From Rickettsia rhipicephali str. 3-7-female6-CWPP (GTDB lineage: Bacteria; Pseudomonadota; Alphaproteobacteria; Rickettsiales; Rickettsiaceae): a DNA stretch of 64,000 nucleotides. Under the pieces are notes generated by a model. It did no database searches. It had not been told where the DNA came from and saw only the letters and a list, made by a program, of their open reading frames with translations. This document shows positions 28,373 to 39,182 of this stretch, one piece after another. Position 1 is the first letter of the stretch. Every line of letters starts with the position of its first letter. Where the stretch lies: the NCBI RefSeq assembly GCF_000284075.1, contig NC_017042.1, positions 558,001 through 622,000 on the forward strand, in the 5' to 3' direction. Both the position numbers and the translations under genes were made by a program.

Positions 28373-28412
28373 TTACTATATCTTTAAAATCAATTAACTT
28401 GTGAGAGGTAAA

Positions 28413-29276
28413 GTGGCGCCGATTACAGAACTTCATAAAAATATACAAGAAATTACAAAAGATTTACGAAAACATGATCCTCAAATACCTGATACCAGTA
28501 AAAAACCGTTAGCTTCTAGAGAAAATTTTGAAGATCTAATACATTCTGATTTAGGAAAGCCTGTACGAAATAAACCGCTTGCTTTTGATGAAGAGTTAAA
28601 GAAAAAAGTTCAAATCAGACAAGTAAAGGATTCTTTCGAGCAGCAAACAAAGAGTACAGAAGAAAAAATAGATAATCATGCAAAACGTATAGAAGAATTA
28701 AAGCAAAAACAGAAAGAACTAGAAGAGAGGAAAAAGGGGCTTGAAGAAAAAAAAGCTAATTCTAATATTACTAGAGAAGAAAGATGGAAAATCGCTGCAG
28801 AATTAGAAGCTATTAATAATCAATTTAAGGCTATAGAAAAAGAACATAATACTATTAATAGTGCTTCCGATAGAGAAAAAAAGTTTGATAATAAAAATAA
28901 ACACTTAACTTCTACAAAAAGAGAGCCGACAGCTGCAGATTTACAGCAACAAGGAGCATTAGCAGCTATAAAACGTGTGAAAGAAGAGAAGATAAAGCAG
29001 CAGCAAGCAGAAGCTGTTAATCAATCTTCAAAAAATACTCTAACTATGCCTAGCGGTACTATACCGATGCCACCTCCAATGCCTGGAACCGGTATTCCTA
29101 TTTCCCCATCGCCTCCGCCACCACCTATATCAATTCCAAAAACTATAAAAAAAGAGGCAAAGGATATTGGTAAACAAATGCCTCAAGGAGGAGATAAGCA
29201 TAAAAAAGAACTAGCAAAAGCTATGAAAGCACGAAGAGAAAAAATAGAAAAGCAACACTCAGGAAGAGAAAGGTAA
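28413..29276 (+). CDS. Proline-rich, coiled-coil protein of unknown function
   Basis: A protein of about 287 residues with no recognised domain. It has a charged N-terminus, a strong coiled-coil in the first half (HAKRIEELKQKQKELEERKK and on), and a proline-rich stretch near the C-terminus (MPPPMPGTG and SPSPPPPPISIP) followed by a basic tail KAMKARREKIEKQ. A polyproline run then a short basic helix recalls actin- or SH3-binding proteins but it is not RickA. I prefer GTG 28413 because GAGAGG precedes it; GTG 28401 is also possible. There is no signal peptide. It is a candidate secreted protein by inference only. Confidence 0.68.
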   Translation: MAPITELHKNIQEITKDLRKHDPQIPDTSKKPLASRENFEDLIHSDLGKPVRNKPLAFDEELKKKVQIRQVKDSFEQQTKSTEEKIDNHAKRIEELKQKQKELEERKKGLEEKKANSNITREERWKIAAELEAINNQFKAIEKEHNTINSASDREKKFDNKNKHLTSTKREPTAADLQQQGALAAIKRVKEEKIKQQQAEAVNQSSKNTLTMPSGTIPMPPPMPGTGIPISPSPPPPPISIPKTIKKEAKDIGKQMPQGGDKHKKELAKAMKARREKIEKQHSGRER

Positions 29277-29330
29277 TTATTATAGTATCATAATGGCTCT
29301 TTTTTCAAATTTTATCATAAAATGAGCTGT

Positions 29331-29494
29331 TAGGCTCTATGAAGATTTCTAAGAAGATTTAATTTTAGTTATTTTTTGCTGCAAATTATAAGTTTTTTTT
29401 GAAATAGGAGTAGCTATTCTTTTAAAAATCTTATTAATTTTTGCTAAAAAATACCTCAAAATAGCAAATCAATTAGAAATCTTCATAGAGCCTA
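29331..29494. mobile_element. MITE-like element with perfect 22-bp terminal inverted repeats
   Basis: The left end 29331-29352 (TAGGCTCTATGAAGATTTCTAA) and right end 29473-29494 are exact reverse complements enclosing about 120 bp without coding capacity. A second inner inverted repeat (TTATTTTTTGC / GCTAAAAAATA) is imperfect. The right end supplies the stop codon of vapC. Small size, perfect ends and no gene fit a non-autonomous insertion-sequence derivative. Confidence 0.72.
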
Positions 29495-29878
29495 GCGAAT
29501 TAGAACGATTTTACAATTTAATTGCAGTTTAGCCCAAATTTTATCTGCAGTATATATAGGATAGCATGTAATTAATCCTAGGCTAATGCAAGCTCTGTCA
29601 CCAAGAGATAAGCCAAATTGTTCTGTTTCTTTCTTTAAGCGTCCAATTTCTATAGCTTGATCAAAATCTAAGGCTACAATTTTATTTATTGAAGCTGAGA
29701 TCATTTCTTTACTTTGAATAAAAGATATGTTCAATTTTTTATCTAGTTCAGCTACTACTTCTGCTATATTTACTGTAGACATAATAGATAACGGTAATAA
29801 TTCTTCGACCTTGTCACTACCAGTTTCTGAGTTAAATAATGCAAGTAAAGCAGATGAATCTAAAATATATTTATTCAT
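29492..29878 (-). CDS. vapC: VapC-type PIN-domain toxin
   Basis: A 128-residue PIN-domain ribonuclease toxin. Acidic metal-binding residues are visible: Asp in YILDSSALLALFN, Glu in VNIAEVVAELD, Asp in GLSLGDRACISLG and Asp in PIYTADKIW. I start it at ATG 29878 (MNKYILDSS). The open frame to 29905 would add nine residues overlapping the antitoxin. The VapB stop overlaps this start by 8 bases, as usual. The last codon and stop lie at the edge of the MITE-like element, so the C-terminus may be altered by the insertion. Confidence 0.92.
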   Translation of the reverse strand: MNKYILDSSALLALFNSETGSDKVEELLPLSIMSTVNIAEVVAELDKKLNISFIQSKEMISASINKIVALDFDQAIEIGRLKKETEQFGLSLGDRACISLGLITCYPIYTADKIWAKLQLNCKIVLIR

Positions 29879-30119
29879 TATTAAATTCCTTTCTTCTTGA
29901 TTCAATTAAAGAGTCAACTAATGATATGTTATCTTTATTTCTAGATTTTACTAATGCTTGAAATTCTTTAATTTTATTTTTTAGAGGAATCAATGTTAAT
30001 TCTTTATCAAGTATTAGCATTAACTGATCTCCTGAAGCAAGATGTAATTGATCACGAATTTTTGCAGGAATATTTATCCTGCCATTTTCAGATATAGTAA
30101 CTTTATATTCTAAGTGCAT
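29871..30119 (-). CDS. vapB: VapB antitoxin (AbrB/MazE-type)
   Basis: An 82-residue antitoxin. The N-terminal swapped-hairpin AbrB domain (YKVTISENGRINIPAKIRDQLHLASGDQLML) binds the operon promoter, and the charged C-terminal tail (LVDSLIESRRKEF) would wrap the VapC toxin. The gene comes first and overlaps vapC by 8 bases. Unlike the BrnTA pair at 683-1266 this pair looks intact. Confidence 0.92.
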   Translation of the reverse strand: MHLEYKVTISENGRINIPAKIRDQLHLASGDQLMLILDKELTLIPLKNKIKEFQALVKSRNKDNISLVDSLIESRRKEFNNE

Positions 30120-30351
30120 ATTTTTAAAACGGTTAAAAATTGAATATATACCAAATATAAAATTTTATAATTAAAACTACAATAGTAAAATAAATATAAA
30201 AGATTTCTATATTGAAATTATGCTGTAGTTGTATTGCAAAAAAATCTTATAATTTGTAGACAAAAAGAGTAAAAATAGATTAAATTAATTTTCTTTCACA
30301 CAGTCTAAATAGTTGGTATCATATGATGTTGCCACAAAAAGAAAATATTAT

Positions 30352-31569
30352 ATGTCTAATTCAGCTTTTTTAGTTGCATTTTTTACAACGATTATCCGTT
30401 ATTATGATTATGCTCTATTCGGTTTATCGGCTAGTATTCTTGCACAAAATTTCTTACCTAATATAGAGCAGGATAAACAACTACTCGGTTTTTTTGCTAT
30501 TCTTAGTGCAGCCGTTATAGTACGACCTTTAGGGTCCTTAATTTTTGGATTTATCGGAGATAAATACGGGCGTACTAAATCTATCAAGATATCAATGTTC
30601 ATGAGTAGCATTTCTACCGGATTAATTGCTATTACTCCTTCCTTTGAGATAATAGGTATTTTTGCTACGGTAATACTAACATTATGTCGAATGTTTTTTT
30701 TAGCAAGCCTTGCTGGAGAAGTTGACGGAATAAAGGTTTATGTAGCTGAAAAAACAGGAGATAATCGGAAAAATTTAAATATAGGAATAGTTTCATGCTG
30801 TAGCCAAATAGGTGCATTACTTGCGGCTATAGCTTATTATTACGCTAGTAATTCCGATATCCAATATTTATGGCGTTTTAATTTCTTTATTGGTGCAATA
30901 TTTGGTTTATTTGCTATTTTGATGAGAAATTTTTTTAAAGAAAGTAGCAAATTTTTAAGAACGTCATCAAAAAGTACCTTGCGGCAAATTATATGGAATA
31001 ATAAACTATCCGTTATAATAGCATTACTAATAAACGGTGCTATTGGAGGAGTGTATCACTTTTTAGTAATTTTCTTAGGAGTTTTTTTAACAAAAATAGC
31101 TTTTATAAATCATCCTGAAATAAGATTTATGAATATAGCTCTTACTACTACCTATGGAATATCAGCTGTTTTTGCAGGGCTGTTTGCCGATAAAATAAAC
31201 CCTTTAAGACAGATTACATGGGCTTTATTTGCCAGCATTATTGTTGCTTTAGGAATGCAAATAATGTTATACAAACAAATATTTAATATTCTCTATCCCG
31301 TTATATTAATAGGACTTGCAGCATTTTATGCAGTACCGCTACAAATTATTGTTCAATCCTTGTTTAAGACTAATGTTAAAATGAGGCTTTATAGTCTATC
31401 ACATTCTTTGGGAGGTATTATTCTATCCTCCACTACTCCTTTCTTTAGTATGTTGTTATGGCAAAATTTTAAGTCACTATCTCTAACTTTAAGCTTTTTC
31501 ATATTTTTGCTTATAATATTAATGAGTACAGTGTTGGTTTTACGTAGGATGTCATCCTCACAAAAGTAA
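30352..31569 (+). CDS. MFS transporter (ProP-like metabolite:H+ symporter group)
   Basis: A 405-residue, 12-helix transporter. The MFS loop motif between helices 2 and 3 is GFIGDKYGRTKSIKIS, and the N-terminal RYYDYALFG and VIVRPLGSLIFG are the pattern of the ProP/ShiA-like proton symporters that many Rickettsia carry in several copies. I use the ATG at 30352. An upstream TTG at 30313 is in frame but would add 13 unconserved residues. The substrate is unknown; organic acids or osmolytes are typical. Confidence 0.9.
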   Translation: MSNSAFLVAFFTTIIRYYDYALFGLSASILAQNFLPNIEQDKQLLGFFAILSAAVIVRPLGSLIFGFIGDKYGRTKSIKISMFMSSISTGLIAITPSFEIIGIFATVILTLCRMFFLASLAGEVDGIKVYVAEKTGDNRKNLNIGIVSCCSQIGALLAAIAYYYASNSDIQYLWRFNFFIGAIFGLFAILMRNFFKESSKFLRTSSKSTLRQIIWNNKLSVIIALLINGAIGGVYHFLVIFLGVFLTKIAFINHPEIRFMNIALTTTYGISAVFAGLFADKINPLRQITWALFASIIVALGMQIMLYKQIFNILYPVILIGLAAFYAVPLQIIVQSLFKTNVKMRLYSLSHSLGGIILSSTTPFFSMLLWQNFKSLSLTLSFFIFLLIILMSTVLVLRRMSSSQK

Positions 31570-31572
31570 AGC

Positions 31573-31758
31573 CTTGTTGCATAGCTCGAAAAACCTACTC
31601 AATGTCATCCCCGCGAAAGCGGGGATCTAGAAAAATAACTTCAATATTGATACAGAATTTACATATTTGACAAAATAAACACATAAAAAACTTGTTTTTT
31701 ATGTGTTTTACTGGATTCCCGCCTCTGCGGGAATGACATAAACGAGCCATGCAACAAG
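31573..31758. repeat. Composite RPE with outer inverted arms
   Basis: The inner element 31603-31738 (TGTCATCCCCGCGAAAGC ... CTGCGGGAATGACA) contains an A/T hairpin (ACATAAAAAACTTG / TTTTTTATGTG). It is enclosed by near-exact outer arms CTTGTTGCATAGCTCG (31573-31588) and CGAGCCATGCAACAAG (31743-31758). The interior resembles 63229-63366. Confidence 0.82.
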
Positions 31759-31801
31759 ACCCAAAAACAAGAATTAATTGCCTTAGATATTTCTTCCGTC
31801 T

Positions 31802-34800
31802 TTAACTGCAACCTGTAGGTTTTATGCTAGGACTACTTGAAGATTTGGAGCTTTGCTGTGCTTGTGTCCCAATTTGCTTCGCTTCTTTTGCTAAGTTTTC
31901 AAATTTGTCTTTTAAGCTTTTTGTAGTATTGCCTTTTAGCTTTAAATCGTGAGTTATTTCGTTAATATTTCAATTTTTCAGGAGTTGGATGATATATAGG
32001 CTCTTTAGATTGAGTATGTTTAGAATATTCTATTGTAAATTTTGTACGAGGTCTTATTAGTGCATTCTCTTTCCCTGTATCTTTCTGTTTTTCTTTCTCC
32101 CATTTATCCCATTCCGCTGGTGATGTCCAGTATCTTGTTATTTTACTATCAAAGCCTTGTTCAAATTTGTTTATTAAATTTTTGGTGCTATTCTCTTTAA
32201 TTTCTTTACCTCGATTTTCAAACTCAAAATTTTTCTTAGGAGTTATATAGTCAAGTTGAGTATTTTCATGTTGTTTTTCTACAGTCTGTTTCTTTTCTTC
32301 TGTCCAGTATTTTTTGATTTTGCTGTCAGCGTCTGCTTCAAATTTTGCTATTCTATCTTTTATACCGGTAATTGCTCCTGTAGATATTTTAGGTTGATCT
32401 TGGGTTGATTGTTTAATATGTTTCGGAGATGTATTTTTAGATAATTCATAAGTCAAAGATTCTAAATTAGATAAATTCTTTTGAACTTTTTCTATATTGG
32501 AATTTAAATATTCTATTTTGGGTCCCTTATATTCTATTATATTTTTTAATGTGGTATTAATTTCTACAAAAGATTCTTTAATCTCTTTATTAAATTTATC
32601 ATCATTATTACTTATCTTACTACAATTAGTAGAAATTTTTTGAAGTGTATCTAATATATCATTAATTCTCTCATCTTGTTGAGAAGTTGATACCATACTT
32701 GCTAAAAATTCACTTCTTCCTAAATTTCTATTAACATTACTTCAATATAGAGGTATAGTAGAGGCTTTAGTATAATCTTGTGGAAATTTATCGATCTCTT
32801 CTTTAAACCTCTTTAAGAACTTTATTGTATCATCGAATATAGGATGAGTATTCCAGGAAAGCGCAGGAGGAGTCGTTATTGCTTCCTGCATTGGATGAGT
32901 TATTGCCTCAACTTGTTTCGGGGATATATCTTTAGATAGCTTTTCATTTTGTAGCTCAGATATATAATCATCTACTACTTCTTTTAATTTATCTAAAACG
33001 GCACTATTTTGGGAAGGAGGCAGCATTCCGGTGTCATCCCACTCTAAATCAATATCAGTAGTTATCATTCCAGTATCATCCTGCTCTAAAGCGATATTAT
33101 CGCTTCTACGCTCCTCACGAGGATCAGTTAGCTTATAGTAATTTTTATTTAATAAACGAGGAACACGTGAATTGTCGCTCTTTTCATATTCCTTAATTTC
33201 TTCAAATATACCTAGTGTCTTATAAATATTATCTATTTCTTCTTGAGTAAGTCTTTCATTGCTTACTTCTTTTTGTTGGATAGATTTTTGTAATTCTTTT
33301 ATGGCCGTTAACTTATCTTTTGCTGTATTTGAATTTGATAAAATTTTCGCTTGTGCTAAATCAAGAGCTTCAATTAAATTAGTAGAGCTGTTTTTTCCAA
33401 ATGTGATAGATAATTCTTCTTGACTTGAGCCTATTCCTGAATCAATAGAAGAAGATCTAGAAACGGTATTAGATTTAGGATTAATATTTGCCTGTTGTAC
33501 ATAAGATTTGCCGGCATCTATTAATATTTTATCAGTGAATTGTGCTAGTGCATTAAATGAATTTTCTAGTTTTGCAAAAAGTTCTGTTGAGGAATGTACT
33601 ATTGCCAGTGATAATTTAGGTATAGCATCTTCAGGTATAGTTTCTAAAGAAGGAGAATATTTACCTGTTTTTTTTTAGTACCGATATTTTGCTTGATTAA
33701 ATTTGATATATTTTTAAATTTATTTGCTAATTCTTCAGATAATAATATCAATCTTGTTATTACTTCCGGCATATAAGACTAGAGCCTCCTTTATATTTTG
33801 CGAGATATTATCTGCATGATCTATTAACAACATCTTATATTGTAAATCTAATTCGCTTGAATGATTAGTATTACGGAAGTAATTTTTGTTTACTGATATA
33901 CTTTTGCTGAGTATATTTTTAGAAGCTTCTATAAGTGCTTTTGCCCCTGTCTCTTCTTTATTTTTTAACTTCTCAAATAAATTTTGTAAACCATCTGAAA
34001 AATCCCCGGCATTATCAAGGTATAAAAATTTACTTCTTATAATCTCTTGTGCTTTTTGATTGGAAGCTTGTTGCACTTTTTGTTTCCCTTGCATTACTCC
34101 TAGAATGATATTTTTATCTAATGAATTAATCACATCATAAAAATTTTTTATTTCATCTAATTTTTCTCTAGGCTCTTTTATTTTTTGTAATCTCTCTCTT
34201 AATTCTTGAAATTTATCCCATTCATGTTGTTCAAGAAAAAATCCCTCTATTTTTGTATTTTTAGTATTAGGGCTTTCTCCGCTACTCAGGGTTTTATTTC
34301 TAGCTGCCTGTAATCTAGATGGTTGATGAGAGTTGATATTATTAATCAAATCTAAAATTTCTTTTGATGTCTTATTAAATTCTTCATTATTAGTTGGATT
34401 TTTGATTGTTTCTTGAACTGCTTCCCTTAACTTGATTATTTTTTCTTTAAGGCTAAGCTCTACTTTTTGTTGACCGTGTGTTATAGCTTGTTCGTTTTTT
34501 TGTGAGGTAAGTACTTTTTTATCTTGCTGTATATTTAAGCTCTTTTTTCCTACTTGCTGAACAGCTTCTTCCATCAATTGCAGTAGATTAATATTGCCCT
34601 TTATTTCTAGTTGTTGCTCATTAGTGATCGGTAATGGATTACTTAGTCTTAATAATGCTGAAAAATCTGAAGGGGATATGAGGACATCAAGTTGAGCCTT
34701 TGTTTTTCTACCTTTTCCGTCTTCCTTCAAGCCTTCAATTTTACCAATACTAATAGGTAGATTTTTTAAATAAATTTCTTTACTAGCACCCTGTATATTT

Positions 34801-35006
34801 TTATCATTTGCTACTTTGAAGTGAGCTTGTTGCTGAGAAACATACGGTCTCGGCGTTCTAGGGTCTATTTTGTTTATTAGAGCTTCTACAAAATTAGTTG
34901 TACGTGTTATAGCTAGTTTATCTGTTTCTAAAATATTATTTAAATTAGTATTTTTTATTAAATAAAAATTTCTTATTAGCCGGTCTAATTCATTCTTATG
35001 TTTCAT
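31802..35006 (-). pseudogene. Large coiled-coil rickettsial protein gene, broken by at least four lesions
   Basis: From ATG 35006 a 423-codon piece (Gln/Lys-rich, helical) stops at 33735. The next frame goes on LSEELANKFKNISNLIKQ to a run of nine A bases near 33670, where loss of one A shifts it. A long open stretch then runs 33680 to TGA 32742-32744 and on in the same frame to 31962 (SMVSTSQQDERINDIL). A further frameshift gives NINEITHDLKLKGNTT and a tail ending PTGCS at TAA 31802. The intact product would have about 1,070 residues with no signal peptide. Two repeats share the pattern KFE-x3-DSKI-x2-YWT. The function is unknown. It was possibly a secreted protein. Confidence 0.7.
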
Positions 35007-35138
35007 AATTTCCCTCTATTAACAAAAATAAACCAAAATGTAATACCATTTATGTTCAATTAACAATACTAATAATTAGTATTAATTCAATATTTTAAAT
35101 CTTGTTGCATTTGTGCTTCAATAATATAATTATATCAT

Positions 35139-36110
<972 letters not shown>

Positions 36111-36225
36111 CTATTACTATATTACAAATAGATTCAAGAAAAAAGAATTTTTAAATTATATTGTTAATTGGTTAATTCATAAAAATTAACCATTCACATT
36201 GATTTTATTAAAATAGATTAATATA

Positions 36226-37128
36226 ATGCTGAGTCGAAAATACCATGAAACATGGAATTTTAATAAAATAACTAAAAAAATAATTATGCCTAAAATTTCT
36301 AAGTTAATAAATATTTTTAAATCTTGTATAGGAAAGGGGAGTAATGCAAAAGAATGTAAAATCGCTCCAGAGAAATGTTTCATGATTTACGCATTAGTAT
36401 TAACAATAGTCTTAATAGTAAAACAGTAAAGATGTTAGTTTTGATACGGTAGATAGCCCAGAAAACAAAAGTACCCTACATTATGTAACTGACTTAGCAG
36501 ACCTTAAAGAGTAACTGCAAAAAGGTATTGATCCTAATATACAAGATGAGAATGGTGATACTGCTTTAGAGGTTACAGGTAATTTTAAAAAAGCCAAAAT
36601 GTTACTTGAATATGGTGCTACGGTGAATGACTATAAACAGATGGGTGAAGTATTACATTACTGTGGTCGTAACTCAGTAGAAAACAAAATTATTCTTTCA
36701 CTATTAATGCATAACAATGCTAATACTAATTTTACAAAAGCAAATTTAGTAAGACAATGTAAAGAACCGCATGAAGAGGCAGAGCGATTAATAAAACAAA
36801 TTGAAAAAATAGAGGGCTTAATATATCAAAGTAAAGAAGTAGAGACGTTAAGAGTATATGTTGACAGATTACAGAGCTTAAAAAATAAATATGAAAAAGC
36901 AAAGGATAGTATAGCCAAGCTGTTTTAAAAATAATATTAGATTATATTAAAAATCAATAGAGTGATGGTTTAAAAGCTAAACTTGTTATTACTTGTCAAA
37001 ATCTAGGGTTAATCGACGATTATTCGGAAGTAGCTCAAGAAAATGCAGTATATAAGTGCTTGGATGAGGCTTTTGATTTGCTTGATCAAGGATTAATAGG
37101 AGTGGATGTTCAAAATACAGTAGTTTGA
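36226..37128 (+). pseudogene. Ankyrin-like repeat protein, decayed
   Basis: Pieces in different frames follow one another. ATG 36226 opens a 67-codon piece with a hydrophobic C-terminal segment. After a frameshift, STLHYVTDLADLKE meets TAA at 36511-36513, then LQKGIDPNIQDENGDTALEV and KKAKMLLEYGATVND give two ankyrin repeats. The frame ends at 36928. A last shifted segment with one internal TAG runs to 37128 (CLDEAFDLLDQGLIGVD). It is related in type, not obviously in sequence, to the ankyrin pseudogene at 21073-22571. No functional product is expected. Confidence 0.6.
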
Positions 37129-37175
37129 TTCATAGCATCAAGCAATTTTTGAAAAGCACTGGTCATTCCTGTTCA

Positions 37176-37373
37176 GCATTGTATGCATGGAGCGTTTTAT
37201 GTCATTCCCGCTTAGGTGGAAATCTAGTAAAACCTATAAAAATTTGTTTTTTTAGGTTTATTTTTTAATAAATAACTTCTATATCGATATTTGAAGTTAT
37301 TTTGCTAGATCTACGCAACAAGGCTGAGCTAGGAATGACATCATACGCCTTTTCTGAGTCATGCAACAACGCC
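37176..37373. repeat. Composite RPE with outer arms
   Basis: The inner element 37200-37340 (TGTCATTCCCGC ... AGGAATGACA) has interior arms CAAAAT/ATTTTG-like and a TAACTTCTATATCGATATT palindromic centre. The outer-arm motif appears inverted at 37176-37193 (GCATTGTATGCATGGAGC) and direct at 37356-37373 (GAGTCATGCAACAACGCC). Confidence 0.75.
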
Positions 37374-37439
37374 TACCTACGTAGCTCATGAAGATTAGGG
37401 ATCAACGCAAGCAAGCCTTCACAGGAATGGATATCCTTA

Positions 37440-38966
37440 TCAACGTTGTATCATCTTATTATAATATTTCGATAAAACTTTCACGCCATATAGCCATAAT
37501 AGACATACGATAATAAAACTAAACATCAATAAACCAGCTATGTCGTTATGTACGGCGTTCGGGAAAATACTAAAGGATATGAATTGAATAATAGCACCTA
37601 TTGATTTACCGATTTTAGCACCCATAACATCAACTGCAGCTTTACCTTTGGTCTTCATTTCACTATCGAGCGGAATATATACCATTTCTTTAGTAGCATC
37701 AAAAAGTGAATATTTTACGGATTTAGAAAGTATATGCCAAAGTCCGCCGATAAAAACTATAACGACAAGCGGCGCACTACTATAGCCGAGAGTATTTACG
37801 ATATTTCCTAGGTGATTTTCAAAAACCGTGAATGAAAAGAACATAACACCTGCTCCGAACATCATAATCGGTGTTATAATAGCTCCCCAAAACCAGCCGC
37901 ATATTCTAATTAAACTACTGCCTAAAAACGCACTAACTAATGTGAGTACTCCCGTCCAAAAAAACACTGTACCGTGATAGGCTATAAAATCCTTTGTAGC
38001 GGGATAGAGTTGCTTTACTTTGGACATCCATAATCCTTCTATTAGGCTAATACTCATAGAATAAGACATTACAAGAAGACAAATAAAACCGAGATATCTA
38101 GAAGTTAATATTACTTTTGCACTTTTGACCAAGCTTAATTTTAATATATCCGTTCTTTGGTTTTTAAACTTAATATTTTTGTCAGCTTCTACGACTGATT
38201 TATCAATAAGTTTATGAAGAGCTAGACAAATGAATCCGGATATTAAAATAACCGTAATAAATGATTTTAAAAGAATTTCATTTGTATCGTTTAGATGAGA
38301 AAATAAAGGTAATAAGAAATGCTCACTCTTAGCAAAATAAATAATTACGGTTCCTGAGATAAGTAAATTAGTTTGTCCGAATAAAGTAAAAAATGAGTAA
38401 AATCTTGGTGCTTCTTCGACTTTAGTAATTTTATTTGCAAGCTGCCAATATAAAAGAGTAAAGACTATAACCGGCCATAACTCTCCCATAATATAAAATA
38501 ATACCAAACTCCACTGTCCCCAAATTATTAAAAACCATTTTAAGTGAGGAAGAACAGTGAGATAGTGCTTAATTAATTCGGGATCGGGATGAACAAACTC
38601 TCTGTACGGAAATAAAATAAAACCAAAAATTGCGAAGAAAAATAAAAAAGTACCGGTAATTATCCTAAAAACTTGCTCTGTTGTCATAATATTACAGAGT
38701 TTAGAATAAAAAATAACAAATAAAATTCCCATCGGCATTTCGCCCCAAAGTTTGATAAAACTCAATACTTCCGAGCTAATTAAGGTAACCACAAAACTAT
38801 CTTTAATACTACGAACTAAGTTTTGATTAAGTAGAATAAAAAACATTAGTAAAGCCATCGGGATAAACTTGGTTAATTCATACGATCTAATCGGCCATAC
38901 TATATGCCTAAATTTACTGTTTCTGGCTTTATTCCAAAGTGTGAAATTAGAATCCACGCTATCCAT
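37440..38966 (-). CDS. tlc: ATP/ADP translocase (NTT family)
   Basis: A 508-residue, 12-helix nucleotide transporter of the rickettsial/plastid NTT family, which exchanges or imports host nucleotides across the inner membrane. Diagnostic segments are [59 protein letters not shown] and [21 protein letters not shown] with [18 protein letters not shown]. Rickettsia usually has five tlc paralogues. I do not assign this one a number, but it is not the Tlc1 sequence as I know it. Confidence 0.96.
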   Translation of the reverse strand: MDSVDSNFTLWNKARNSKFRHIVWPIRSYELTKFIPMALLMFFILLNQNLVRSIKDSFVVTLISSEVLSFIKLWGEMPMGILFVIFYSKLCNIMTTEQVFRIITGTFLFFFAIFGFILFPYREFVHPDPELIKHYLTVLPHLKWFLIIWGQWSLVLFYIMGELWPVIVFTLLYWQLANKITKVEEAPRFYSFFTLFGQTNLLISGTVIIYFAKSEHFLLPLFSHLNDTNEILLKSFITVILISGFICLALHKLIDKSVVEADKNIKFKNQRTDILKLSLVKSAKVILTSRYLGFICLLVMSYSMSISLIEGLWMSKVKQLYPATKDFIAYHGTVFFWTGVLTLVSAFLGSSLIRICGWFWGAIITPIMMFGAGVMFFSFTVFENHLGNIVNTLGYSSAPLVVIVFIGGLWHILSKSVKYSLFDATKEMVYIPLDSEMKTKGKAAVDVMGAKIGKSIGAIIQFISFSIFPNAVHNDIAGLLMFSFIIVCLLWLYGVKVLSKYYNKMIQR

Positions 38967-39048
38967 TGATTTACTATGAGCTTATTTTTTTAGTACCGGA
39001 TAGTTTTTAAAAATGTTATGTTTTTGCAAGGCTTAGAGCTTTATATAT

Positions 39049-39080
39049 GTCATTCCCGCATATGCATATGCGGGAATGAC
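39049..39080. repeat. Perfect 32-bp palindrome upstream of the translocase
   Basis: GTCATTCCCGCATATG followed directly by its reverse complement, with no loop. It is a collapsed RPE. Further out, imperfect arms (CCGGATAGTTTTT near 38997 and AACTGTCCGG near 39094) suggest a larger unit. Confidence 0.8.
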
Positions 39081-39182
39081 CTCAAACGTTTTTCAGAAAC
39101 TGTCCGGCTATATTATTTTTTGCACCCTAGACTATAATAAAAACTATGTCAAGATTTTTTAAAATAGTCTCATATATTGTTG

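Noticed and set aside
28401-29276. RickA actin-nucleation protein.
   Set aside because: The polyproline run is similar in kind, but the WH2 and acidic central motifs of RickA are not seen and the N-terminus differs.
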